A stretch of 64,000 bases of DNA from Ilex aquifolium. Taxonomy: Eukaryota > Streptophyta > Magnoliopsida > Aquifoliales > Aquifoliaceae. The position numbers and the translations under genes were made by a program. Positions 10,844 through 25,647 of the stretch are shown one piece after another (position 1 is the stretch's first letter; each line of letters begins with the position of its first letter). Location of the stretch: assembly GCA_951799425.1 (NCBI GenBank), contig OX637410.1:7440001-7504000 (forward strand). Reading direction: 5' to 3'. Below the pieces are notes generated by a model. It saw only the letters and a list, made by a program, of their open reading frames with translations. It was not told where the DNA came from and did no database searches.

Positions 10844-10861
10844 TCCCCGGCAACGGCGCCA
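10844..10861 (-). promoter_or_regulatory. Primer-binding site, tRNA-Asp type (element A)
   Basis: The 18 nt TGGCGCCGTTGCCGGGGA lie 3 nt inside the 5' LTR. They complement the 3' end of plant tRNA-Asp including CCA, as usual for Athila-type elements. Confidence 0.88.
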
Positions 10862-11140
10862 AAATGATTGAGCAAAAACAATCCTATTCCTAACCCTTTA
10901 AATACTATCCCCCAAAGTGTATGTGTGATGTATATTCAACCGGGAAGGGAGGTCACGCTCCCTTGGGATAGTGTGAAAAGAAAGGGCAATAGGAAAGGAA
11001 ATAGGTCAGTGGGAATGTGATAGGTGAATGCACAAAAATGCTCCCCAATCGCAAGGAGACTTTCGTGGGTCGTCTTTTACTTGGTGGTATTCCAAGTTCG
11101 TTTCCACGGGGAAGGAAGTAAACCAATTTGAAAGTGATAT

Positions 11141-13906
11141 TGTGACACCCCAAAATCCGGGGGTCCGTTGATTACCCATCAACCCGCGGAATACCTGTAG
11201 ATACCTAATATCTCGATATCACACTGTTATGCCCCATTTACCGGGGTCCATAACTTAACGAAATTTGGGCAGAGTCTCCTTTGTATGGGGAGCTCTACCC
11301 ATTACCCAACCTGTGCAATACACAATTACCAGACCCATCCGAGGTCAAATATAAAACAATGGCCGTACCGGGTCCATGTATAAGTAAACATTGGCCACAC
11401 TGGGTCCAATTAACCATACTTAAATCAAAACATGAAAGGCTAATCTAACAATAGTCTTTATAAGTTCTATTACAATTATTTTACGCATTACATGCCCCAA
11501 AATATAGTTTCTAACATGTAATTACACAAAACATTAAGTAAAGCCACATGCGGCTTTCTTCAAGCATGAGGGTCCAAAATTGAGCCATCCGCCGGTGTAT
11601 CTCTCCCACCTGAAATGTGTTCCCGTATAGGGTGAGCCAACGCCCAGTAGAGTATTTCCTACAGAGGCTACTCCTCAACCTGAAATGTTCACATGCAACA
11701 TCCATAAATCCGTAACCATTCCATCAAATAATATACAATTAAATGATGTAATGCTATAATGTCATGCCATGAATGAGGTGAGACCCACCCATGTGCACTC
11801 AACCCGAATCCACTCTGACTCCCTTTACATGTCAATGCCATGTATGTTAAACCGGGCTACCTAAGCCCCATGAAATGAGATGAGACTCATGTACTCAACC
11901 CGAGCCTTTCCCGGCTCCTTTCCCCCATGCAATGCCATGAGTATAAAAACCGGACTTCTCAAGCCCCCGCCATTGGTATTACTCACCCAATAACTAATTT
12001 AAGAAAATCTCCGGGTCTTTCTTTGGGGTGGGCGTTTATGGACTTCCACCAACGGAACCCAACCGACACGGGATTTATGGACTCTTTCCACCAACGGTGC
12101 CGCGTACACCAACACACTTTATGGGCTCTTATACCAACGGAAGTGCGTATCCGAAACACCGGGCCTTGCACCCGAGAGGTCGTCTTGCCCCTTCTTGCTA
12201 ACCCCGACCCAATCTTTTTCTTCTTTTTCATGCAACCATGCGACTCAGTTGAATAATCAATCCAACTTTCCCGAGCCCATCCACCAACCACCAAGCATGA
12301 TGATTGATATATGCAACTACCCCCCCCCCCCCCACACTCATGCAAGTTTCCCATGAATGTGACATCACCTTATGCCCAATATGTCATGAATGCCAATGAG
12401 CAATTTATCTCCATATTAGACTCCCATAATACCACATAGCTTGTGGTACAAACACCCATGCACAAACATCCCTATGACACAATGTCCATGTATGCGATGT
12501 TCCCGTGCCATGCAATGTAATGAATCATTACATCAATAATTCAATATTCAATATGCAATGTATGCCACATGAACTACTCCAATTCATTTCATCAAATCCC
12601 ATGACAATTTACATCATAAGCATGTAATTCTCACAATCTTTCACCATGCCAATATATATTAAAATCATATATCAACAATCACAAATTTTCATGTAGCTCA
12701 TATCATAAACATATAACTTAACTTTATCACAATTTCAAGTATGTTATTTCAATTTTATTAAAATAACCATTTCCACCAACTTAGGCATTTTGTTGAACAC
12801 ATTCAAGGCAAACAATTATGGTAGCACATATCATGCCCAACTTTCATATAATTCAAGAAATTTCAATAGACAATTTCTACATAACAATTTAGGATAAAAT
12901 TATTTTACCTAAATTCCACAAAAAAAAGGCAAGTATAATTTTTCTAACAACCTACCCATTTTCTTCATTATTCCATAAATATATACATATAAATATGTAT
13001 ACATATCTATATATATACCAAGCCATAATCATAGGCATTCTAGGTAAGAAATCAACCCAAGTAGGAGAACCCCTACCTCTTGTAGCGTGAGAATCCCGTA
13101 GGAAGCTCCCAAGACCCGAAAACCCAACTCGAAGCTTGATTTTCCCAACTCCCGAAATTTCACCTTCGGTGAAATTCGTTGTTTTTGGTACCCACGCGTA
13201 GCCTTCGTCGACGTGATCACTTCTCCTTTCTAGCTCAACGGAATCCGAGCAACAAAATACAACTCGAATCTTGATTTTCGTATACCCTCATCCGTTCACC
13301 TTCGGTAAAACTTTTGGTTTTTGGTACCCACGCGTAGCCCTCGTCGCGTAGATGAACTTTGCCTTTTGAATCGACGAATTCCGACCGACGGAACTCCCGG
13401 AATCGGAGCGGGAAGCTTGGAGATGAATTTTTTTCCTTCTCTTTTCTCCCCAACGTCCAGACCAGTAAACACACTGGTTTTTGTGTCTAAAACACAGATA
13501 TTTGTGGATATTTATAATCCCGATGCACGGTGCACGTCGCGCCACATGCCCCCCCCTTGTCCGGGTCCGTTTTTCGTCCCGAAATGATTCATTAAGTCCC
13601 GGATTAAGTCCAAATGAATTTTATTGGAACTTTAATCCAATTATAAGGAAATTTTATAAAATCTATTATTGGGGACCTTTAAAATTACATTCGCCACGCA
13701 GTCACCTCGAATGACGTGCAAAAATCCGACTATCTCGGAATTCGACGAAATTTCTAGTGATTACTAGATTTCGCGTTGCGAATCCAATGGCGCACTCCGT
13801 TTCCTCATCCGAGGTCTAGAACATGATTATTTCAAATACGCATAAGGATGGAGAATTACCATTTTGCCCTTTTTCAGAAAAAGTTCAAATTTTCCCGGGT
13901 TTTACA
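11141..13906 (-). repeat. K LTR1 (3'-most LTR in element sense)
   Basis: The LTR is 2766 bp. It lacks a 10-bp segment (ATATGCATAT) that LTR2-LTR5 carry in the corresponding AACCTATATGC region, and it has private substitutions near 11235. The C-run at 12320-12333 is 14 nt. Confidence 0.93.
13509..13518 (-). promoter_or_regulatory. Candidate TATA box of K LTR1
   Basis: The sequence reads ATTATAAATA in element sense, about 390 bp into the LTR. An inverted repeat, CCAGT and ACTGG, lies 30-50 bp downstream. Copies are at 17423-17432, 21338-21347, 25250-25259 and 29161-29170; the last reads GTTATAAATA. Confidence 0.55.
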
Positions 13907-15043
13907 TTCTTCCCCCCTTAAAAAGAATTTCGTCCCCGAAATTCACACCCACGTGCACATTCAACCATATGCATATGTCACAACAATACAGTCTAAACTG
14001 TCCCACATGTATCCGTCTCTCTCCCGGACTAGGTTCTAAACTCAACCAAGTTCGTTCGTAAAGGCACCACATATCCCGTGTACCTCTGTCCCATTTCCGG
14101 GACTACTAGAATACGAGGTAAAGTAACCTTCTTTGTAATTTGACAATAGTACCGAAACATCCCATGGCGAGGCATTCGGTAGTGAAGTCCTTATTCAACC
14201 TAGAGTTCTCACAACTCTACCAGTGTCATTCTATGATGAGCCATAGAGTAGACAACATACCGGGGTGTAACTTAACACTGAAGTCTACATCCCTACATGG
14301 AGGCAAACATTCGTAAGCTCATAAACATCTGAGGTGGACCAAATCTCTGTCTCACCTTGTTCTCTAGGGTAAAGCTTGCTAGCTAACCCATGAACTGTCC
14401 GTACCAACGGAATTCATACATTATTTGAGGTAAAACGTCATGCGTTTCTCCTAAAACTTAAAACATACAAACTCCGAGGTGTAAACAGTGACCCGCTGAC
14501 GATCACAATCACTGACGACTCAGTGTGCCGTCAATCCGTCCATCCCAAGGATGACATCAAATTCTAACATGTCCGTGGAGTAGAATCCCCAAGAATCCTA
14601 GCTCACATTCCCGACATACCCATTTAGTACTCACCCTAGCTCCTAGGGGAGAACTCACAAACAATGGCTCTTCCAAGATTACAATCTCTGAGCCCATTCC
14701 CTTACTCAAGTTAAATTGTCATAGGACAATAACTTAATATCCCAATGTAGGGACCAAGTTCAAAACAAGGAGAATTCCCTCACCGTCTCACTAGTAGACA
14801 TTTAACCCATGAACTATCCCGTTTATCCTTTTTCGAACTCCCAAGGTTATGTTTTCTAACCCTAGTGTTCCTCTTTTTCATATACATTTTACCATGTATA
14901 CAATTTACACATAACACATAATCATGTAGCACATAATCATGTAACAAATAAAACACATAACATGAATGCACATGGAATGCAATGGTGTAAACCCATTTCC
15001 CTCAAGCCCTAGGTAATCGTATACCTATGCTCTGATACCAAGC
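13907..15043 (-). mobile_element. K internal domain 1 (int1)
   Basis: This domain is 1137 bp. In element sense it starts GCTTGGTATCAGAGC (initiator-tRNA-Met primer site) and ends TTTTTAAGGGGGGAAGAA (purine tract) against the next LTR. It has pol scars. About 14531-14573 (minus) can be read as FDVILGMDG, the end of a Ty3/gypsy protease. About 14160-14250 can be read as MTLVELRTL and IRTS...SPW, resembling the start of a chromovirus RT (compare MAPLELKEL and IRLSISPW in F). Stops lie between them. It reads as a deletion derivative, not an independent gene set. Confidence 0.82.
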
Positions 15044-17820
15044 TGTGACACCCCAAAATCCGGGGGTCCGTTGATTACCCATCAACCCGCGGAATACCTG
15101 TAGATACCTAGTATCTCGATATCACACTGTTACGCACCATTTACCGGGGTCCATAACTTAACGAAATTTGGGCAGAGTCTCCTTTGTATGGGGAGCTCTA
15201 CCCATTACCCAGCCTGTGCAATACACAATTACCAGACCCATCCGAGGTCAAATATAAAGCAAAGGCCGCACCGGGTCCATGTATAAGTAAACATTGGCCA
15301 CACTGGGTCCAATTAACCATACTTAAATCAAAACATGAAAGGCTAATCTAACAATAGTCTTTATAAGTTCTATTACAATTATTTTACGCATTACATGCCC
15401 CAAAATATAGTTTCTAACATGTAATTACACAAAACATTAAGTAAAGCCACATGCGGCTTTCTTCAAGCATGAGGGTCCAAAATGGAGCCATCCGCCGGTG
15501 TATCTCTCCCACCTGAAATGTGTTCCCGTATAGGGTGAGCCAACGCCCAGTAGAGTATTTCCTACAGAGGCTACTCCTCAACCTATATGCATATGAAATG
15601 TTCACATGCAACATCCATAAATCCGTAACCATTCCATCAAATAATATACAATTAAATGATGTAATGCTATAATGTCATGCCATGAATGAGGTGAGACCCA
15701 CCCATGTGCACTCAACCCGAATCCACTCTGACTCCCTTTACATGTCAATGCCATGTATGTTAAACCGGGCTACCTAAGCCCCATGAAATGAGATGAGACT
15801 CATGTACTCAACCCGAGCCTTTCCCGGCTCCTTTCCCCCATGCAATGCCATGAGTATAAAAACCGGACTTCTCAAGCCCCCGCCATTGGTATTACTCACC
15901 CAATAACTAATTTAAGAAAATCTCCGGGTCTTTCTTTGGGGTGGGCGTTTATGGACTTCCACCAACGGAACCCAACCGACACGGGATTTATGGACTCTTT
16001 CCACCAACGGTGCCGCGTACACCAACACACTTTATGGGCTCTTATACCAACGGAAGTGCGTATCCGAAACACCGGGCCTTGCACCCGAGAGGTCGTCTTG
16101 CCCCTTCTTGCTAACCCCGACCCAATCTTTTTCTTCTTTTTCATGCAACCATGCGACTCAGTTGAATAATCAATCCAACTTTCCCGAGCCCATCCACCAA
16201 CCACCAAGCATGATGATTGATATATGCAACTACCCCCCCCCCCCCCCACACTCATGCAAGTTTCCCATGAATGTGACATCACCTTATGCCCAATATGTCA
16301 TGAATGCCAATGAGCAATTTATCTCCATATTAGACTCCCATAATACCACATAGCTTGTGGTACAAACACCCATGCACAAACATCCCTATGACACAATGTC
16401 CATGTATGCGATGTTCCCGTGCCATGCAATGTAATGAATCATTACATCAATAATTCAATATTCAATATGCAATGTATGCCACATGAACTACTCCAATTCA
16501 TTTCATCAAATCCCATGACAATTTACATCATAAGCATGTAATTCTCACAATCTTTCACCATGCCAATATATATTAAAATCATATATCAACAATCACAAAT
16601 TTTCATGTAGCTCATATCATAAACATATAACTTAACTTTATCACAATTTCAAGTATGTTATTTCAATTTTATTAAAATAACCATTTCCACCAACTTAGGC
16701 ATTTTGTTGAACACATTCAAGGCAAACAATTATGGTAGCACATATCATGCCCAACTTTCATATAATTCAAGAAATTTCAATAGACAATTTCTACATAACA
16801 ATTTAGGATAAAATTATTTTACCTAAATTCCACAAAAAAAAGGCAAGTATAATTTTTCTAACAACCTACCCATTTTCTTCATTATTCCATAAATATATAC
16901 ATATAAATATGTATACATATCTATATATATACCAAGCCATAATCATAGGCATTCTAGGTAAGAAATCAACCCAAGTAGGAGAACCCCTACCTCTTGTAGC
17001 GTGAGAATCCCGTAGGAAGCTCCCAAGACCCGAAAACCCAACTCGAAGCTTGATTTTCCCAACTCCCGAAATTTCACCTTCGGTGAAATTCGTTGTTTTT
17101 GGTACCCACGCGTAGCCTTCGTCGACGTGATCACTTCTCCTTTCTAGCTCAACGGAATCCGAGCAACAAAATACAACTCGAATCTTGATTTTCGTATACC
17201 CTCATCCGTTCACCTTCGGTAAAACTTTTGGTTTTTGGTACCCACGCGTAGCCCTCGTCGCGTAGATGAACTTTGCCTTTTGAATCGACGAATTCCGACC
17301 GACGGAACTCCCGGAATCGGAGCGGGAAGCTTGGAGATGAATTTTTTTCCTTCTCTTTTCTCCCCAACGTCCAGACCAGTAAACACACTGGTTTTTGTGT
17401 CTAAAACACAGATATTTGTGGATATTTATAATCCCGATGCACGGTGCACGTCGCGCCACATGCCCCCCCCTTGTCCGGGTCCGTTTTTCGTCCCGAAATG
17501 ATTCATTAAGTCCCGGATTAAGTCCAAATGAATTTTATTGGAACTTTAATCCAATTATAAGGAAATTTTATAAAATCTATTATTGGGGACCTTTAAAATT
17601 ACATTCGCCACGCAGTCACCTCGAATGACGTGCAAAAATCCGACTATCTCGGAATTCGACGAAATTTCTAGTGATTACTAGATTTCGCGTTGCGAATCCA
17701 ATGGCGCACTCCGTTTCCTCATCCGAGGTCTAGAACATGATTATTTCAAATACGCATAAGGATGGAGAATTACCATTTTGCCCTTTTTCAGAAAAAGTTC
17801 AAATTTTCCCGGGTTTTACA
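15044..17820 (-). repeat. K LTR2
   Basis: The LTR is 2777 bp and nearly identical to LTR3. Its C-run is 15 nt. Confidence 0.93.
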
Positions 17821-18957
17821 TTCTTCCCCCCTTAAAAAGAATTTCGTCCCCGAAATTCACACCCACGTGCACATTCAACCATATGCATATGTCACAACAA
17901 TACAGTCTAAACTGTCCCACATGTATCCGTCTCTCTCCCGGACTAGGTTCTAAACTCAACCAAGTTCGTTCGTAAAGGCACCACATATCCCGTGTACCTC
18001 TGTCCCATTTCCGGGACTACTAGAATACGAGGTAAAGTAACCTTCTTTGTAATTTGACAATAGTACCGAAACATCCCATGGCGAGGCATTCGGTAGTGAA
18101 GTCCTTATTCAACCTAGAGTTCTCACAACTCTACCAGTGTCATTCTATGATGAGCCATAGAGTAGACAACATACCGGGGTGTAACTTAACACTGAAGTCT
18201 ACATCCCTACATGGAGGCAAACATTCGTAAGCTCATAAACATCTGAGGTGGACCAAATCTCTGTCTCACCTTGTTCTCTAGGGTAAAGCTTGCTAGCTAA
18301 CCCATGAACTGTCCGTACCAACGGAATTCATACATTATTTGAGGTAAAACGTCATGCGTTTCTCCTAAAACTTAAAACATACAAACTCCGAGGTGTAAAC
18401 AGTGACCCGCTGACGATCACAATCACTGACGACTCAGTGTGCCGTCAATCCGTCCATCCCAAGGATGACATCAAATTCTAACATGTCCGTGGAGTAGAAT
18501 CCCCAAGAATCCTAGCTCACATTCCCGACATACCCATTTAGTACTCACCCTAGCTCCTAGGGGAGAACTCACAAACAATGGCTCTTCCAAGATTACAATC
18601 TCTGAGCCCATTCCCTTACTCAAGTTAAATTGTCATAGGACAATAACTTAATATCCCAATGTAGGGACCAAGTTCAAAACAAGGAGAATTCCCTCACCGT
18701 CTCACTAGTAGACATTTAACCCATGAACTATCCCGTTTATCCTTTTTCGAACTCCCAAGGTTATGTTTTCTAACCCTAGTGTTCCTCTTTTTCATATACA
18801 TTTTACCATGTATACAATTTACACATAACACATAATCATGTAGCACATAATCATGTAACAAATAAAACACATAACATGAATGCACATGGAATGCAATGGT
18901 GTAAACCCATTTCCCTCAAGCCCTAGGTAATCGTATACCTATGCTCTGATACCAAGC
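17821..18957 (-). mobile_element. K internal domain 2 (int2)
   Basis: This domain is 1137 bp. I saw no difference from int1 by eye. Its primer site TGGTATCAGAGC is intact. Confidence 0.85.
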
Positions 18958-21735
18958 TGTGACACCCCAAAATCCGGGGGTCCGTTGATTACCCATCAAC
19001 CCGCGGAATACCTGTAGATACCTAGTATCTCGATATCACACTGTTACGCACCATTTACCGGGGTCCATAACTTAACGAAATTTGGGCAGAGTCTCCTTTG
19101 TATGGGGAGCTCTACCCATTACCCAACCTGTGCAATACACAATTACCAGACCCATCCGAGGTCAAATATAAAGCAAAGGCCGCACCGGGTCCATGTATAA
19201 GTAAACATTGGCCACACTGGGTCCAATTAACCATACTTAAATCAAAACATGAAAGGCTAATCTAACAATAGTCTTTATAAGTTCTATTACAATTATTTTA
19301 CGCATTACATGCCCCAAAATATAGTTTCTAACATGTAATTACACAAAACATTAAGTAAAGCCACATGCGGCTTTCTTCAAGCATGAGGGTCCAAAATGGA
19401 GCCATCCGCCGGTGTATCTCTCCCACCTGAAATGTGTTCCCGTATAGGGTGAGCCAACGCCCAGTAGAGTATTTCCTACAGAGGCTACTCCTCAACCTAT
19501 ATGCATATGAAATGTTCACATGCAACATCCATAAATCCGTAACCATTCCATCAAATAATATACAATTAAATGATGTAATGCTATAATGTCATGCCATGAA
19601 TGAGGTGAGACCCACCCATGTGCACTCAACCCGAATCCACTCTGACTCCCTTTACATGTCAATGCCATGTATGTTAAACCGGGCTACCTAAGCCCCATGA
19701 AATGAGATGAGACTCATGTACTCAACCCGAGCCTTTCCCGGCTCCTTTCCCCCATGCAATGCCATGAGTATAAAAACCGGACTTCTCAAGCCCCCGCCAT
19801 TGGTATTACTCACCCAATAACTAATTTAAGAAAATCTCCGGGTCTTTCTTTGGGGTGGGCGTTTATGGACTTCCACCAACGGAACCCAACCGACACGGGA
19901 TTTATGGACTCTTTCCACCAACGGTGCCGCGTACACCAACACACTTTATGGGCTCTTATACCAACGGAAGTGCGTATCCGAAACACCGGGCCTTGCACCC
20001 GAGAGGTCGTCTTGCCCCTTCTTGCTAACCCCGACCCAATCTTTTTCTTCTTTTTCATGCAACCATGCGACTCAGTTGAATAATCAATCCAACTTTCCCG
20101 AGCCCATCCACCAACCACCAAGCATGATGATTGATATATGCAACTACCCCCCCCCCCCCCCCACACTCATGCAAGTTTCCCATGAATGTGACATCACCTT
20201 ATGCCCAATATGTCATGAATGCCAATGAGCAATTTATCTCCATATTAGACTCCCATAATACCACATAGCTTGTGGTACAAACACCCATGCACAAACATCC
20301 CTATGACACAATGTCCATGTATGCGATGTTCCCGTGCCATGCAATGTAATGAATCATTACATCAATAATTCAATATTCAATATGCAATGTATGCCACATG
20401 AACTACTCCAATTCATTTCATCAAATCCCATGACAATTTACATCATAAGCATGTAATTCTCACAATCTTTCACCATGCCAATATATATTAAAATCATATA
20501 TCAACAATCACAAATTTTCATGTAGCTCATATCATAAACATATAACTTAACTTTATCACAATTTCAAGTATGTTATTTCAATTTTATTAAAATAACCATT
20601 TCCACCAACTTAGGCATTTTGTTGAACACATTCAAGGCAAACAATTATGGTAGCACATATCATGCCCAACTTTCATATAATTCAAGAAATTTCAATAGAC
20701 AATTTCTACATAACAATTTAGGATAAAATTATTTTACCTAAATTCCACAAAAAAAAGGCAAGTATAATTTTTCTAACAACCTACCCATTTTCTTCATTAT
20801 TCCATAAATATATACATATAAATATGTATACATATCTATATATATACCAAGCCATAATCATAGGCATTCTAGGTAAGAAATCAACCCAAGTAGGAGAACC
20901 CCTACCTCTTGTAGCGTGAGAATCCCGTAGGAAGCTCCCAAGACCCGAAAACCCAACTCGAAGCTTGATTTTCCCAACTCCCGAAATTTCACCTTCGGTG
21001 AAATTCGTTGTTTTTGGTACCCACGCGTAGCCTTCGTCGACGTGATCACTTCTCCTTTCTAGCTCAACGGAATCCGAGCAACAAAATACAACTCGAATCT
21101 TGATTTTCGTATACCCTCATCCGTTCACCTTCGGTAAAACTTTTGGTTTTTGGTACCCACGCGTAGCCCTCGTCGCGTAGATGAACTTTGCCTTTTGAAT
21201 CGACGAATTCCGACCGACGGAACTCCCGGAATCGGAGCGGGAAGCTTGGAGATGAATTTTTTTCCTTCTCTTTTCTCCCCAACGTCCAGACCAGTAAACA
21301 CACTGGTTTTTGTGTCTAAAACACAGATATTTGTGGATATTTATAATCCCGATGCACGGTGCACGTCGCGCCACATGCCCCCCCCTTGTCCGGGTCCGTT
21401 TTTCGTCCCGAAATGATTCATTAAGTCCCGGATTAAGTCCAAATGAATTTTATTGGAACTTTAATCCAATTATAAGGAAATTTTATAAAATCTATTATTG
21501 GGGACCTTTAAAATTACATTCGCCACGCAGTCACCTCGAATGACGTGCAAAAATCCGACTATCTCGGAATTCGACGAAATTTCTAGTGATTACTAGATTT
21601 CGCGTTGCGAATCCAATGGCGCACTCCGTTTCCTCATCCGAGGTCTAGAACATGATTATTTCAAATACGCATAAGGATGGAGAATTACCATTTTGCCCTT
21701 TTTCAGAAAAAGTTCAAATTTTCCCGGGTTTTACA
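18958..21735 (-). repeat. K LTR3
   Basis: The LTR is 2778 bp and almost identical to LTR2, apart from a 16-nt C-run and a base near 19133. Confidence 0.93.
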
Positions 21736-22872
21736 TTCTTCCCCCCTTAAAAAGAATTTCGTCCCCGAAATTCACACCCACGTGCACATTCAACCATATG
21801 CATATGTCACAACAATACAGTCTAAACTGTCCCACATGTATCCGTCTCTCTCCCGGACTAGGTTCTAAACTCAACCAAGTTCGTTCGTAAAGGCACCACA
21901 TATCCCGTGTACCTCTGTCCCATTTCCGGGACTACTAGAATACGAGGTAAAGTAACCTTCTTTGTAATTTGACAATAGTACCGAAACATCCCATGGCGAG
22001 GCATTCGGTAGTGAAGTCCTTATTCAACCTAGAGTTCTCACAACTCTACCAGTGTCATTCTATGAGGAGCCATAGAGTAGACAACATACCGGGGTGTAAC
22101 TTAACACTGAAGTCTACATCCCTACATGGAGGCAAACATTCGTAAGCTCATAAACATCTGAGGTGGACCAAATCTCTGTCTCACCTTGTTCTCTAGGGTA
22201 AAGCTTGCTAGCTAACCCATGAACTGTCCGTACCAACGGAATTCATACATTATTTGAGGTAAAACGTCATGCGTTTCTCCTAAAACTTAAAACATACAAA
22301 CTCCGAGGTGTAAACAGTGACCCGCTGACGATCACAATCACTGACGACTCAGTGTGCCGTCAATCCGTCCATCCCAAGGATGACATCAAATTCTAACATG
22401 TCCGTGGAGTAGAATCCCCAAGAATCCTAGCTCACATTCCCGACATACCCATTTAGTACTCACCCTAGCTCCTAGGGGAGAACTCACAAACAATGGCTCT
22501 TCCAAGATTACAATCTCTGAGCCCATTCCCTTACTCAAGTTAAATTGTCATAGGACAATAACTTAATATCCCAATGTAGGGACCAAGTTCAAAACAAGGA
22601 GAATTCCCTCACCGTCTCACTAGTAGACATTTAACCCATGAACTATCCCGTTTATCCTTTTTCGAACTCCCAAGGTTATGTTTTCTAACCCTAGTGTTCC
22701 TCTTTTTCATATACATTTTACCATGTATACAATTTACACATAACACATAATCATGTAGCACATAATCATGTAACAAATAAAACACATAACATGAATGCAC
22801 ATGGAATGCAATGGTGTAAACCCATTTCCCTCAAGCCCTAGGTAATCGTATACCTATGCTCTGATACCAAGC
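21736..22872 (-). mobile_element. K internal domain 3 (int3)
   Basis: This domain is 1137 bp. It has TATGAGGAGCC (near 22063) where int1 and int2 have TATGATGAGCC, a variant shared with int4. The primer site is intact. Confidence 0.85.
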
Positions 22873-25647
22873 TGTGACACCCCAAAATCCGGGGGTCCGT
22901 TGATTACCCATCAACCCGCGGAATACCTGTAGATACCTAGTATCTCGATATCACACTGTTACGCACCATTTACCGGGGTCCATAACTTAACGAAATTTGG
23001 GCAGAGTCTCCTTTGTATGGGGAGCTCTACCCATTACCCAACCTGTGCAATACACAATTACCAGACCCATCCGAGGTCAAATATAAAGCAAAGGCCGCAC
23101 CGGGTCCATGTATAAGTAAACATTGGCCACACTGGGTCCAATTAACCATACTTAAATCAAAACATGAAAGGCTAATCTAACAATAGTCTTTATAAGTTCT
23201 ATTACAATTATTTTACGCATTACATGCCCCAAAATATAGTTTCTAACATGTAATTACACAAAACATTAAGTAAAGCCACATGCGGCTTTCTTCAAGCATG
23301 AGGGTCCAAAATGGAGCCATCCGCCGGTGTATCTCTCCCACCTGAAATGTGTTCCCGTATAGGGTGAGCCAACGCCCAGTAGAGTATTTCCTACAGAGGC
23401 TACTCCTCAACCTATATGCATATGAAATGTTCACATGCAACATCCATAAATCCGTAACCATTCCATCAAATAATATACAATTAAATGATGTAATGCTATA
23501 ATGTCATGCCATGAATGAGGTGAGACCCACCCATGTGCACTCAACCCGAATCCACTCTGACTCCCTTTACATGTCAATGCCATGTATGTTAAACCGGGCT
23601 ACCTAAGCCCCATGAAATGAGATGAGACTCATGTACTCAACCCGAGCCTTTCCCGACTCCTTTCCCCCATGCAATGCCATGAGTATAAAAACCGGACTTC
23701 TCAAGCCCCCGCCATTGGTATTACTCACCCAATAACTAATTTAAGAAAATCTCCGGGTCTTTCTTTGGGGTGGGCGTTTATGGACTTCCACCAACGGAAC
23801 CCAACCGACACGGGATTTATGGACTCTTTCCACCAACGGTGCCGCGTACACCAACACACTTTATGGGCTCTTATACCAACGGAAGTGCGTATCCGAAACA
23901 CCGGGCCTTGCACCCGAGAGGTTGTCTTGCCCCTTCTTGCTAACCCCGACCCAATCTTTTTCTTCTTTTTCATGCAACCATGCGACTCAGTTGAATAATC
24001 AATCCAACTTTCCCGAGCCCATCCACCAACCACCAAGCATGATGATTGATATATGCAACTACCCCCCCCCCCCCCACACTCATGCAAGTTTCCCATGAAT
24101 GTGACATCACCTTATGCCCAATATGTCATGAATGCCAATGAGCAATTTATCTCCATATTAGACTCCCATAATACCACATAGCTTGTGGTACAAACACCCA
24201 TGCACAAACATCCCTATGACACAATGTCCATGTATGCGATGTTCCCGTGCCATGCAATGTAATGAATCATTACATCAATAATTCAATATTCAATATGCAA
24301 TGTATGCCACATGAACTACTCCAATTCATTTCATCAAATCCCATGACAATTTACATCATAAGCATGTAATTCTCACAATCTTTCACCATGCCAATATATA
24401 TTAAAATCATATATCAACAATCACAAATTTTCATGTAGCTCATATCATAAACATATAACTTAACTTTATCACAATTTCAAGTATGTTATTTCAATTTTAT
24501 TAAAATAACCATTTCCACCAACTTAGGCATTTTGTTGAACACATTCAAGGCAAACAATTATGGTAGCACATATCATGCCCAACTTTCATATAATTCAAGA
24601 AATTTCAATAGACAATTTCTACATAACAATTTAGGATAAAATTATTTTACCTAAATTCCACAAAAAAAAGGCAAGTATAATTTTTCTAACAACCTACCCA
24701 TTTTCTTCATTATTCCATAAATATATACATATAAATATGTATACATATCTATATATATACCAAGCCATAATCATAGGCATTCTAGGTAAGAAATCAACCC
24801 AAGTAGGAGAACCCCTACCTCTTGTAGCGTGAGAATCCCGTAGGAAGCTCCCAAGACCCGAAAACCAACTCGAAGCTTGATTTTCCCAACTCCCGAAATT
24901 TCACCTTCGGTGAAATTCGTTGTTTTTGGTACCCACGCGTAGCCTTCGTCGACGTGATCACTTCTCCTTTCTAGCTCAACGGAATCCGAGCAACAAAATA
25001 CAACTCGAATCTTGATTTTCGTATACCCTCATCCGTTCACCTTCGGTAAAACTTTTGGTTTTTGGTACCCACGCGTAGCCCTCGTCGCGTAGATGAACTT
25101 TGCCTTTTGAATCGACGAATTCCGACCGACGGAACTCCCGGAATCGGAGCGGGAAGCTTGGAGATGAATTTTTTTCCTTCTCTTTTCTCCCCAACGTCCA
25201 GACCAGTAAACACACTGGTTTTTGTGTCTAAAACACAGATATTTGTGGATATTTATAATCCCGATGCACGGTGCACGTCGCGCCACATGCCCCCCCCTTG
25301 TCCGGGTCCGTTTTTCGTCCCGAAATGATTCATTAAGTCCCGGATTAAGTCCAAATGAATTTTATTGGAACTTTAATCCAATTATAAGGAAATTTTATAA
25401 AATCTATTATTGGGGACCTTTAAAATTACATTCGCCACGCAGTCACCTCGAATGACGTGCAAAAATCCGACTATCTCGGAATTCGACGAAATTTCTAGTG
25501 ATTACTAGATTTCGCGTTGCGAATCCAATGGCGCACTCCGTTTCCTCATCCGAGGTCTAGAACATGATTATTTCAAATATGCATAAGGATGGAGAATTAC
25601 CATTTTGCCCTTTTTCAGAAAAAGTTCAAATTTTCCCGGGTTTTACA
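22873..25647 (-). repeat. K LTR4
   Basis: The LTR is 2775 bp. Private changes include a one-base deletion in AAAACCAACTCG (near 24862) and AATATGCATAAG (near 25577). Its C-run is 14 nt. Confidence 0.93.

Noticed and set aside
10780-10845. Spliced leader intron before gag in A (GGTAAGT near 10800)
   Set aside because: Only a donor-like heptamer is seen; the acceptor side is ambiguous, so it is not annotated.
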